Program-made: the position numbers and the translations under genes
Assembly: GCF_030845995.1 (NCBI RefSeq)
Contig: NZ_CP132719.1
Coordinates: forward strand, 992,001 to 1,056,000
Source of the DNA: Geothrix sp. 21YS21S-4
GTDB taxonomy: Bacteria; Acidobacteriota; Holophagae; Holophagales; Holophagaceae
DNA length: 64,000 nucleotides
Direction of reading: 5' to 3'
Notes under the pieces: generated by a model
The model's database searches: none
Seen by the model: only the letters and a program-made list of their open reading frames with translations
Told to the model about the DNA's origin: nothing
In this document: positions 52,985-60,769 of the stretch, piece by piece
Numbering within the stretch: the stretch's first letter is position 1
Layout: every line of letters starts with the position of its first letter

Positions 52985-54733
52985 CTACTTGGTCAGGGAA
53001 TAGCGGGTGGAGGCCAGTTTGTAGCAGGGCTTCCACACGAGCCGGTTGAAGACCACCACCAGCGTGGACATCAGCATGACGCCCGCCGCCAGCACGGGCA
53101 GGTCCTTGTGGTAGGCGGCGGCGCTGACGGTGGAGCCCAGGCCCCAGGTGCTCAGGACCTGGCCCTTGACCTCGGCGTACTCGGCCACGATGCTCGCGTT
53201 CCACGCCCCACCCGCGGCCGTCACCCAGCCCGTCACCAGGTAGGGGAAGATCGCCGGCAGGTAGAGGGCCTTCATCCGGTGCCAGCGCGACAGGCGGAAG
53301 CTGGTGGCGGCCTCGCGCAGGTCCCCGGGAATGGCCATGGCGCCCGCGATGACGTTGAACAGGATGTACCACTGGGTGCCCAGGAGCATCAGGAGGACGC
53401 AGCCGTAGTTGAGGCCCACGCCCAGGGTGGCGAGGCCGGCGATCACGGCGGGGAACAGCATTGGCGCGGGGAAGGAGGCCGCCACCTGCACCACCGGCTG
53501 GAGCAGGCGCGAGAGGCGCGGGGACAGCCCGATGGCGAGGCCCGCGGGAACGGCCCACAGGGTGCCGATCACCGTGGAGACCAGCACGCGGGTGAGGGTC
53601 AGGGCTCCGGCCTTGATCAGGTCCCACCACCGCGGCCCGGGGATGGTCTGGAGGAAGCCCAGCAGCCGCGCGGCGGCGAAGATCGACAGGATCAGGAGGA
53701 TCGCCAGGGCGAGGTTGGAGAGCCACTGTCCCCCGCGGAGGCGGGGCGACATCCGCCGCTCGACGCGGCGCTGGGGCGACTGGAGGCGGCGCGACGAGCC
53801 GCGGGTGAGGTGGGCGCGGCGGACTTCCAGCCAGCGGATCAGCCGGGAGCGGCGGATCAGCTTCAGGAGCCAGCTCCGGGGCGGCTCGGCCTGGCCGCTC
53901 TCCTCCACCCGGAACCGCTGGGCCCACACGACCACCGGCCGCCAGAGCACCTGGTCCAGGAACACGATCATCAGGACCATGGCCAGGATGGCGTAGACCA
54001 TGGCCCGGCCGTTCCCCTGCTCCACGGCCACGCTCATGTAGGAGCCCAGCCCGGGCAGGCGGAAGTCCTTGTCGCCGAGCTTGAAGGCCTCCGTGATCAT
54101 CAGGAAGAACCACCCGCCGGCCATGCTCATCATGCTGTTCCACACCAGGCCGGTGGTGCCGTAGGGCAGCTCGATCCAGCGGAACCGCTGCCACCAGTTG
54201 AATCCGTAGACCGTGCCCGCCTCCTGCATGTCCTGGGGCACGGACTTGAGGGAGTGGTAGAGGCTGAAGGTCATGTTCCAGGCCTGGCCCGTGAAGATCA
54301 TCACCACCGCGGCCAGTTCCAGCCCCAGGTTGCTGTGGGGGAAGAGGGCCACGAGGGCCAGCACGAGCCCGGGCATGAACCCCAGGACGGGGATGCTCTG
54401 GAGGATGTCGAGCAGGGGGATCAGCAGCTTTTCCGCCCGGCGGTCCTTGGCGGCCCAGAAGGCGTAGACCAGGGTGAAGGCCAGGCTGATGGCGTAGGCC
54501 ACCAGGCCCCGCATCATGGAGAAGAAGGTGTACTTGGGGAGCGCCCAGGGCGACAGGCTGATCTCTACCAGGGGGCGATGGACGCCGGTCCACTGGCGGC
54601 CCATGACCACCAGCCCGTAGAGGATGGCGCAGCCCGTGAGGAGGACCAGGAGATCCACCCACCGGCGGCGCTTGATGGGGTACATGAGGGCCGTGGCCTG
54701 GCCCCACACGGTGTCGAGGAAACGATGGATCAT
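52985..54733 (-). CDS. ABC importer double permease (two BPD_transp_1 domains fused)
   Basis: 582 residues, about twelve membrane helices. Two inner-membrane permease domains are fused in tandem, each with an EAA-like loop (QEAGTVYGFNWWQRFRWIELP and REAATSFRLSRWHRMKALYLP), separated by a basic linker near 300-335. Together with the ATPase it forms a complete membrane unit, but no binding-protein gene is adjacent. Homologues are annotated as nitrate/sulfonate importers, without a known substrate. Confidence 0.92.
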   Translation of the reverse strand: MIHRFLDTVWGQATALMYPIKRRRWVDLLVLLTGCAILYGLVVMGRQWTGVHRPLVEISLSPWALPKYTFFSMMRGLVAYAISLAFTLVYAFWAAKDRRAEKLLIPLLDILQSIPVLGFMPGLVLALVALFPHSNLGLELAAVVMIFTGQAWNMTFSLYHSLKSVPQDMQEAGTVYGFNWWQRFRWIELPYGTTGLVWNSMMSMAGGWFFLMITEAFKLGDKDFRLPGLGSYMSVAVEQGNGRAMVYAILAMVLMIVFLDQVLWRPVVVWAQRFRVEESGQAEPPRSWLLKLIRRSRLIRWLEVRRAHLTRGSSRRLQSPQRRVERRMSPRLRGGQWLSNLALAILLILSIFAAARLLGFLQTIPGPRWWDLIKAGALTLTRVLVSTVIGTLWAVPAGLAIGLSPRLSRLLQPVVQVAASFPAPMLFPAVIAGLATLGVGLNYGCVLLMLLGTQWYILFNVIAGAMAIPGDLREAATSFRLSRWHRMKALYLPAIFPYLVTGWVTAAGGAWNASIVAEYAEVKGQVLSTWGLGSTVSAAAYHKDLPVLAAGVMLMSTLVVVFNRLVWKPCYKLASTRYSLTK

Positions 54734-54947
54734 GGCCGGTCCGGTCGGAGGGAGGCGCGGGCGGAAGCGCGGTCCCGTTCAGGGGGCGGATTCGGGGGAG
54801 CGGAGATGGGCCGCCTCAGCGGACGGCGGGCCTCGACGGAGGTTCAGCGAGATCGGCATGTCGTCCCATTGGACCTCCTTTCCGGCACCGGGGCCAAAGG
54901 GCCAGTCTGACGGGGCGGAAAGGGAGGGTCAACCCGCGGAAATCCCT
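54734..54947. other. Intergenic region upstream of the ABC importer
   Basis: 214 bp, GC-rich, lying between the importer operon start and the marC stop on the same strand. No gene, no convincing terminator or promoter pair; it probably holds the importer promoter. Confidence 0.4.
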
Positions 54948-55589
54948 TCAGGGCGTGCCCCGAAGGAGCCCCTGGAGGCCGCCCCACACGATCTGGACGC
55001 CGATGGCGAGCAGGACGAAGGCCGAGATCTGGGTGATGGTGGCGGCGCCGGTCTTCCCCAGCTTCCGGATCACGGTGGTGGAGTAGCGGTAGAAGAGGAA
55101 GACCGTCGCTCCCGCCAGGGCGATCCCCGAGGCCGTGGCGAGAAAGGCCATGAGGGTGCCCGGATCGAGGATGCTCCCGGACGGCACCAGGCTGAGTGTC
55201 ACGGCGATCGCGCCGGGGCCCGCGGTGACGGGCAGGGTGAGGGGGTAGAAAGCCTGGTCCAGCATCGTTCCCGGGGCTTCCTCCGGCGCCGAATCCGGCA
55301 CGCGGGGCGCGTCGTTGAGCATCTTCCACGCGGAGTGGAAGAGTAGCAGCCCTCCGGCGATGGCGATCACGGGAATGGAGATCCCCAGCAGCTTGAGGAT
55401 CCAGCCCCCCACGCACAGCAGCAGTGACAGGAAGAGGAAGGTGTACAGCCCGATGAGGAAGGCGAGGTGGTTCCGCTGGGCGACGGTCACGCCCTCCGTC
55501 AGCCGGAAGAACACGGGCGCCATGGCCGGCGGGTTGAGGATGGGGAAGAGGGCCAGGTAGGCGAAGAACAGCGTGTTCAGGAACTTCAT
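54948..55589 (-). CDS. MarC family integral membrane protein
   Basis: 213 residues, six membrane helices, with the family's N-terminal NPPAMAPVFFRLTEG (NP motif) and LTLPVTAGPGAIAV in the second half. Despite the name, MarC does not confer multiple antibiotic resistance; function unknown. The start overlaps the moxR stop (ATGA). Confidence 0.9.
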   Translation of the reverse strand: MKFLNTLFFAYLALFPILNPPAMAPVFFRLTEGVTVAQRNHLAFLIGLYTFLFLSLLLCVGGWILKLLGISIPVIAIAGGLLLFHSAWKMLNDAPRVPDSAPEEAPGTMLDQAFYPLTLPVTAGPGAIAVTLSLVPSGSILDPGTLMAFLATASGIALAGATVFLFYRYSTTVIRKLGKTGAATITQISAFVLLAIGVQIVWGGLQGLLRGTP

Positions 55590-56536
55590 GGCCGGGGTAC
55601 GGCCTGGAGGAGGTGGGCGATGGCCTGGTCGGTGGTCGCGCCGTCCGCCTCGCTCTCGAAAGTGAGCAGCAGGCGGTGGCGGAGCACGTCCGGAGCCAGG
55701 TCCACCACGTCCTGGGGCAGGACGTGGTCGCGGCCGTGGAGGTAGGCCAGGGCCCGGGACGCGGCCTGGAGGGACAGGGACGCTCGGGGGCTGGCGCCGC
55801 AGCGGAGCAGCTCCTTGCCCTTCCAGGGCTTCCCGGAGCTGGGCCGGGTGGCCTGGACCAGCTTCACGATGTAGGTGCGGATGGCCTCGTCGAGGCGCAC
55901 CTGCTGCGCCTCCCGGCCCGCCGCCAGCAGGGAAGGGCCGTCCGTCACGGCGTGCACGTCCTCGCCGTCCAGGTGGGCGCGGCGGAGGACTTCGATCTCC
56001 TCCTCCTGCTTGGGATAGTCCACGCGGAGCTTGAACAGGAAGCGGTCCATCTGCGCTTCGGGCAGGGGAAAGGTGCCCTCCTGCTCCAGCGGATTCTGGG
56101 TGGCCATCACCAGGAAGGGATCCGGCAGGCGGAAGCTGTCCTCGCCGAGAGTGACCTGGCGCTCCTCCATGGCCTCCAGGAGCGCGGCCTGGACCTTGGA
56201 AGGGGCGCGGTTGATCTCGTCCGCCAGCAGCAGATTCGCGAAGATCGGCCCTTTCTTGGGCGTGAACGTCAGGGCCTTGGGATCGAACACGAGCGTGCCC
56301 ACCACGTCGCTGGGGAGCAGGTCGGGCGTGAATTGGATGCGGCGGAAGGTCGTGCCGCTCGCGGACGCCAGGGTCTTGACGGTGCGCGTCTTCGCGAGGC
56401 CCGGCAGGCCCTCCAGCAGGACGTGCCCCCGGCACAGCAGCGCCACCAGCAGGCGCTCCAGCAACTGGGGCTGGCCCACGATCACCTTCCGGCATTCGGC
56501 CAGCAGCGGTTCCAGGGCGTGCGCGGGAGTGGACAT
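55586..56536 (-). CDS. MoxR family AAA+ ATPase
   Basis: 316 residues. Walker A-type loop LEGLPGLAKTRTVKTLA near 42-58, Walker B LLADEINRAPSKVQ, sensor MATQNPLEQEGTFPLPEAQ and a C-terminal lid. MoxR ATPases act as chaperones with DUF58 and VWA proteins; none of these partners is adjacent here, which is unusual. Coupled to marC by a 4-nt overlap. Confidence 0.92.
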   Translation of the reverse strand: MSTPAHALEPLLAECRKVIVGQPQLLERLLVALLCRGHVLLEGLPGLAKTRTVKTLASASGTTFRRIQFTPDLLPSDVVGTLVFDPKALTFTPKKGPIFANLLLADEINRAPSKVQAALLEAMEERQVTLGEDSFRLPDPFLVMATQNPLEQEGTFPLPEAQMDRFLFKLRVDYPKQEEEIEVLRRAHLDGEDVHAVTDGPSLLAAGREAQQVRLDEAIRTYIVKLVQATRPSSGKPWKGKELLRCGASPRASLSLQAASRALAYLHGRDHVLPQDVVDLAPDVLRHRLLLTFESEADGATTDQAIAHLLQAVPRP

Positions 56537-56684
56537 GAAGGGTCCTTGCGGAATCCCTCCATCTTGCCTGGAATGGGCGGTCGCGGGGGCGCGCCGTTGA
56601 CCTACGGTAAGTGTCCGCGGGCCTCCCGGCGGATGCTAGGCTCCTCGGAAACCCTGAGCCCAGCCCTTTCCACATGGAGGCCCC

Positions 56685-57833
56685 ATGCGATCCGCAGTCA
56701 TCGTCGAAGCCAAGCGCACCCCCATCGGCCGGGGCGTCAAGGGCGCCTACGCCGCCACCCGCCCCGAGCAGCTCGGCGCGGTCGTCATCGAGGCCATCAA
56801 GCCCCTGCTGAAGGACTGGTCCGGGCTGGAGGACGTCCTGGTGGGCTGCGCCATGCCCGAGGGCGAACAGGGCATGAACATGGCCCGCATGATCAGCTTC
56901 CGCGCCGGCCTTCCCCTCACCGCCGGCGCCGCCACCGTCAACCGCTTCTGCGGCAGCAGCCAGGAAACGATGCTCATGGCCGCCCGCGCCATCCTGGCGA
57001 ACCAGGGCGACCTGTTCCTCGCGGGCGGCGTGGAGAGCATGTCCAAGGTGCCCATGATGGGCTTCAATCCCAGCGTGGATCCCTTCATCAGCGAGACCTA
57101 TCCCGAGGCCTACTGCTCCATGGGGATCACGGCGGAGAACCTCGCCAAGGAATACAAGATCAGCCGCAAGGATCAGGACGAGTTCGCCTACCGAAGCCAC
57201 CAGAAGGCCGCCGCCGCGTGGAAGGCCGGCAAGTTCGAGAAAGAAGTCGTCCGCTTCGAGACCCAGGGCCTGGACGGCAAGCCCGTCACCCTGCAGCAGG
57301 ACGAGTGCGTCCGCGCCGACACCACCGTGGAGAAGCTGGGCGAGCTGAAGCCCGCGTTCCTCGCGGAGGGGAACGTCACCGCCGGCAACAGCTCGCCCAT
57401 CACCGACGGCGCCGCGTTCCTGCTGGTGATGGAAGAGGGTCTGGCGAAATCCCTGGGTCTGAAGCCCCGCGCCCGCATCCTGGGCGGCGCCGTGGCGGGG
57501 GTGGAGCCCGACCGGATGGGCATCGGCCCCGTTCCCGCCGTGAAGAAGGTGCTGGACCGCTTCGGCCTGAAGCTCGACCAGATCGACGCCATCGAGCTGA
57601 ACGAGGCCTTCGCCGCCCAGAGCCTCGCCGTCATCCGCGAAGGCGGCTACGATCCGGCCAAGGTGAACGCCTGGGGTGGCGCCATCGCCGTGGGCCACCC
57701 CCTCGGCGCCAGCGGCGCGCGCATCCTGACGACCCTCCTCCACCGCCTCGAGACCGACGGCGGCAAGTACGGCCTCGCCACCATGTGCATCGGCGGCGGC
57801 CAGGGGATCGCGTCCATCATCGAGAAGATCTGA
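56685..57833 (+). CDS. fadA: Acetyl-CoA C-acyltransferase (3-ketoacyl-CoA thiolase)
   Basis: 382 residues. Nucleophile Cys89 in NRFCGSSQE, catalytic His in GHPLGASGAR and Cys in CIGGGQG near the end. It cleaves 3-ketoacyl-CoA in beta-oxidation. GGAGG precedes ATG 56685. Its TGA lies within 8 nt of the element boundary; before insertion the fadN ATG would have been only 6 nt after this stop. Confidence 0.95.
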   Translation: MRSAVIVEAKRTPIGRGVKGAYAATRPEQLGAVVIEAIKPLLKDWSGLEDVLVGCAMPEGEQGMNMARMISFRAGLPLTAGAATVNRFCGSSQETMLMAARAILANQGDLFLAGGVESMSKVPMMGFNPSVDPFISETYPEAYCSMGITAENLAKEYKISRKDQDEFAYRSHQKAAAAWKAGKFEKEVVRFETQGLDGKPVTLQQDECVRADTTVEKLGELKPAFLAEGNVTAGNSSPITDGAAFLLVMEEGLAKSLGLKPRARILGGAVAGVEPDRMGIGPVPAVKKVLDRFGLKLDQIDAIELNEAFAAQSLAVIREGGYDPAKVNAWGGAIAVGHPLGASGARILTTLLHRLETDGGKYGLATMCIGGGQGIASIIEKI

Positions 57834-57840
57834 GTTTTTA
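57832..57840. repeat. Left copy of a 9-bp direct repeat (candidate target-site duplication)
   Basis: GAGTTTTTA immediately before the element; it includes the last two bases of the fadA stop codon. The identical sequence is at 58274-58282. Confidence 0.7.
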
Positions 57841-58273
57841 ACCGCAGATGGCGCAGATGACGCAGATGGATTCTGGAGATCCTCGCACCTACGCCATTCT
57901 CGGCGCGGCGATGGAAGTCCATCGCGTGCTGGGACCGGGCTTCCTGGAGGCTGTCTACCAGGAAGCCATGGCCCTGGAGTTCGAGGCTCGAAGGATCCCT
58001 TTCCGGCGCGAGGTCGAGTTGCCGGTGCTCTATAAAGGCAAGGCGCTCTGCACCACTTATCGCGCCGATTTCATCTGTTTTGAAAGCGTGATCATCGAGT
58101 TGAAAGCCATCACAAGACTGGGGCCCAACGAAGAGGCCCAAATACTCAATTACCTCCGGGCCACCGGATACGAGGTAGGGCTGTTAGTCAACTTCGCGGA
58201 ACCCCGCCTTGCCTATAAGCGATTCGCGAATTCCAAATCTGCGTCATCTGCGGCATCTGCGGTTTCAAATTAG
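57841..58273 (+). mobile_element. 433-bp TIR element carrying a GxxExxY gene
   Basis: Bounded by GAGTTTTTA direct repeats. Left arm 57840-57868 and right arm 58236-58264 are 29-nt inverted repeats (27 of 29 matching) of AACCGCAGATG type with CGCAGATGN units of 9 bp. A further 9 nt (TCAAATTAG) separates the right arm from the right direct repeat. The only gene inside is a GxxExxY protein; no transposase. Joining the flanks restores a compact fadA-fadN junction. Mobility is inferred from structure, not shown. Confidence 0.7.
57866..58273 (+). CDS. GxxExxY protein (PD-(D/E)XK nuclease-fold family)
   Basis: 135 residues from ATG 57866; in-frame ATGs at 57848 and 57857 come from the repeat arm itself. 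Gly25-x2-Glu28-x2-Tyr31 (GFLEAVY) is the name-giving motif. Asp68 in YRADF and Glu78-x-Lys80 in IIELKAI form a plausible PD-(D/E)XK catalytic set. The core domain ends near residue 120 (AYKRF); the last 15 residues, [13 protein letters not shown]-like, are a translation of the right arm. The TAG stop is the last three bases of the element. The family is widespread, often multicopy, and of unknown function. Confidence 0.88.
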   Translation: MDSGDPRTYAILGAAMEVHRVLGPGFLEAVYQEAMALEFEARRIPFRREVELPVLYKGKALCTTYRADFICFESVIIELKAITRLGPNEEAQILNYLRATGYEVGLLVNFAEPRLAYKRFANSKSASSAASAVSN

Positions 58274-58282
58274 GAGTTTTTA
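58274..58282. repeat. Right copy of the 9-bp direct repeat
   Basis: GAGTTTTTA, identical to 57832-57840. Its last base is the A of the fadN ATG, and its GAG completes the TTAGGAG Shine-Dalgarno whose first part lies in the element. Confidence 0.7.
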
Positions 58283-60645
58283 TGGTCATGAGGAAGGTAG
58301 GCGTTCTCGGTTCCGGCGTGATGGGCTCGGGCATTGCAGCGCATGTGGCGTCGGCGGGATGCCAGGTGGAGTTGCTGGACATCGTCATCGACGACGCGGC
58401 GCCGGACAAGCTGGCGGAGGGCGCGCTGGCGGCGCTGGCGAAATCCAAGCCGGCCCTCGCCATGCATCCCGCCTTCCTCAAGAAGATCCGCCCCGGCAAC
58501 CTGCGGGACCACCTGGATCGGCTGTCGGATTGCGACTGGGTGGTGGAGGTGGTCAAGGAGGACCTGGCCATCAAGCGCGAGCTGTACGGGCGCCTGGAGC
58601 CGAAGCTCAAGGCGGGCGCGTGGATCAGCTCCAACACCTCGGGCATTCCCCTGAAGCTGCTGGTGGAGGGGCGCAGCGACGCCTTCCGGCAGCACTTCGT
58701 CATCACCCACTTCTTCAACCCCGTGCGCTACCTGCGCCTGCTGGAGTTCGTGACGGGGCCGGAGGTGGATCCCGCTGAGGCCCAGGCCTTCCGGACATGG
58801 CTGGAGGAGGCCCTCGGCAAGGAAGTGGTGCCCGCCTACGACAGCCCGACTTTCATCGGGAACCGCATCGGGATCCACGGAATCATGGCCACCCTCCACC
58901 TGGCGCTGAAGGAGAAGATCCCCTTCGAGGTGCTGGACCTGGTGCTGGGCGACGCGGCGGCCCGCGCCAAGAGCGCCGCCTTCCGCACGGCGGACCTGGC
59001 GGGCGTGGACATCCTGGCGGCCACCGCCAAGAACGTCTACGACCTCTGCCCCAACGACGAGGTGCGCGACGTCTTCAAGTTCCCGGAATTCCTGCAGTGG
59101 ATGCTCGATCACAAGCTGCTGGGGAACAAGACGAAGCAGGGCTTCTTCAAAAAGGGCCCCAAGGACGCCAAGGGCAAGAAGACCTTCCTGGCCTTGGATC
59201 CCACCACCCGGGAGTACGTCCCCCAGGTGAAGAAGGACTGGCCCATCCTCAAGGAACTGAAGGGCCTCGATGACCCTGCGGAAAAGGTGAAGACGCTGCT
59301 CGCCAGCGACACCGAGGCCGGGCGCCTGGCCTGGCGGTGCATCTCGCCCAACCTCACTTACGCGGTGAACCGCCTGGGCGAGGTGACGGACGGCCCGCTG
59401 AACGTGGACCGCGCCATCAAGAACGGCTTTGCCTTCGAGCTGGGGCCCTTCGAGACCTGGGACACGCTGGGCGTGGAGCGGGTGGTCGCCCGGATGCGGT
59501 TCGACGATCAGCCCATCCCGCCGCTCGTCGAGAAGATGCTCGCCCAGGGAATCACCAGCTTCTACCGCTGGGAGCACGGCGTGCCCGTGGCCCAGCTGAA
59601 TCCCAAGACGCTGGCCTACGACCCCATCCTCGAGGATCGCCGCGTGATCATCCTCAAGCGGGAGGAGGGGCGCGGGAAGGTGGTGGCCGAGAACGAGAGC
59701 TGCCAGCTCTTCGACCTAGGCGACGACGTGGCCTGCCTCAGCTTCCGCAGCAAGATGAACGCCCTGGACGACGGGATCATCGGCCTGATGGAGGAGACCG
59801 TCCAGAAACACGTTCCCGGCCGCTTCAAGGGGCTGGTGGTGGGCAATCAGGGCCAGCACTTCAGCGCCGGGGCCAACCTGGTGATGGTCCTGAACGCCGC
59901 CAAGGACAAGCAGTTCGACCTGATCGAAGAGGTCGCGCGCCGGCTGCAGTACGCGGGCCGGATGCTCACCTACGCGCCCTTCCCGACGGTGGCGGCCCCC
60001 TTCAACCTCGCCCTGGGCGGCGGCTGCGAAGTCAGCATGGCCTGCCAGCGGGTGGTGGGCCACGCCGAGCTCTACATCGGCCTGGTGGAAGTGGGCGTAG
60101 GCGTCATCCCCGCGGGCGGCGGTTGCCTCCAGATGCTGCTCCGCATGGAGGAGGCCATGGCCGCCAAGGGCGAGCTGGGCCCCATGCCCAAGGTGAAGGC
60201 CGCCTTCCAGGGCATCGGAACGGCCAACGTGAACACCAGCTTCGACGAAGCCCAGCGCAACGGCTACCTCCGCCGGACGGACCGCCGCGTGATGAACAAG
60301 GCCTTCCTCCTGCACGAGGCCAAGCAGGAAGTCCTGAAGATGGCCGCGGACTTCCAGCCAGTGAAGGAACGCACCCTGCGGCTCCCGGGCCGCGGCGGGG
60401 CCGAAGCCCTCAAGTTCGCGGTGCGGGATTTCCAGCTCCAGGGCCTGGCCAGCGAGCACGACGGCGTGATCATGGGCGAGCTGGCCACCATCCTCACGGG
60501 CGGCGACGTTAGCCTCGTCCAGGAGGTCGGCGAGGCGCGCATTCTCGAACTGGAACGCGAGGCTTTCGCGCGGCTGTGCGGCTACGAGAAGACCCAGGCC
60601 CGCATGGAGTCGATCCTCAGGTCCGGCAAGCCATTGCGGAATTAG
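58282..60645 (+). CDS. fadN: 3-hydroxyacyl-CoA dehydrogenase / enoyl-CoA hydratase (FadN-type)
   Basis: 787 residues. NAD-binding GSGVMGSG at 10-17 starts the dehydrogenase half; the crotonase half (about 485-670, FSAGANLVMVL and LALGGGCEVSMA) is C-terminal. This order is that of Bacillus FadN, reversed relative to E. coli FadB. It catalyses the hydratase and dehydrogenase steps of beta-oxidation together with the upstream thiolase. AGGAG precedes ATG 58282; ATG 58288 is also possible. A terminator follows. Confidence 0.94.
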   Translation: MVMRKVGVLGSGVMGSGIAAHVASAGCQVELLDIVIDDAAPDKLAEGALAALAKSKPALAMHPAFLKKIRPGNLRDHLDRLSDCDWVVEVVKEDLAIKRELYGRLEPKLKAGAWISSNTSGIPLKLLVEGRSDAFRQHFVITHFFNPVRYLRLLEFVTGPEVDPAEAQAFRTWLEEALGKEVVPAYDSPTFIGNRIGIHGIMATLHLALKEKIPFEVLDLVLGDAAARAKSAAFRTADLAGVDILAATAKNVYDLCPNDEVRDVFKFPEFLQWMLDHKLLGNKTKQGFFKKGPKDAKGKKTFLALDPTTREYVPQVKKDWPILKELKGLDDPAEKVKTLLASDTEAGRLAWRCISPNLTYAVNRLGEVTDGPLNVDRAIKNGFAFELGPFETWDTLGVERVVARMRFDDQPIPPLVEKMLAQGITSFYRWEHGVPVAQLNPKTLAYDPILEDRRVIILKREEGRGKVVAENESCQLFDLGDDVACLSFRSKMNALDDGIIGLMEETVQKHVPGRFKGLVVGNQGQHFSAGANLVMVLNAAKDKQFDLIEEVARRLQYAGRMLTYAPFPTVAAPFNLALGGGCEVSMACQRVVGHAELYIGLVEVGVGVIPAGGGCLQMLLRMEEAMAAKGELGPMPKVKAAFQGIGTANVNTSFDEAQRNGYLRRTDRRVMNKAFLLHEAKQEVLKMAADFQPVKERTLRLPGRGGAEALKFAVRDFQLQGLASEHDGVIMGELATILTGGDVSLVQEVGEARILELEREAFARLCGYEKTQARMESILRSGKPLRN

Positions 60646-60668
60646 AAGTCCGGTCATTTTGTGACTTG

Positions 60669-60696
60669 AGCCGCCTTTTCCCGGGCGGCTTTTTTT
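60669..60696 (+). terminator. Terminator after fadN
   Basis: Stem AGCCGCC/GGCGGCT with an 8-nt loop followed by seven T. Confidence 0.92.
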
Positions 60697-60769
60697 GGTG
60701 TTGCCAGAGTGTGACGAGGTCGGAACACTTGGGGCGGTCCAATACGGAACCAGACAATCAGGAGGCACT

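Noticed and set aside
57840-58264. The periodic arms as a CRISPR array or ordinary terminators
   Set aside because: The arms are inverted, 9-bp periodic, have no spacers and no T tract.
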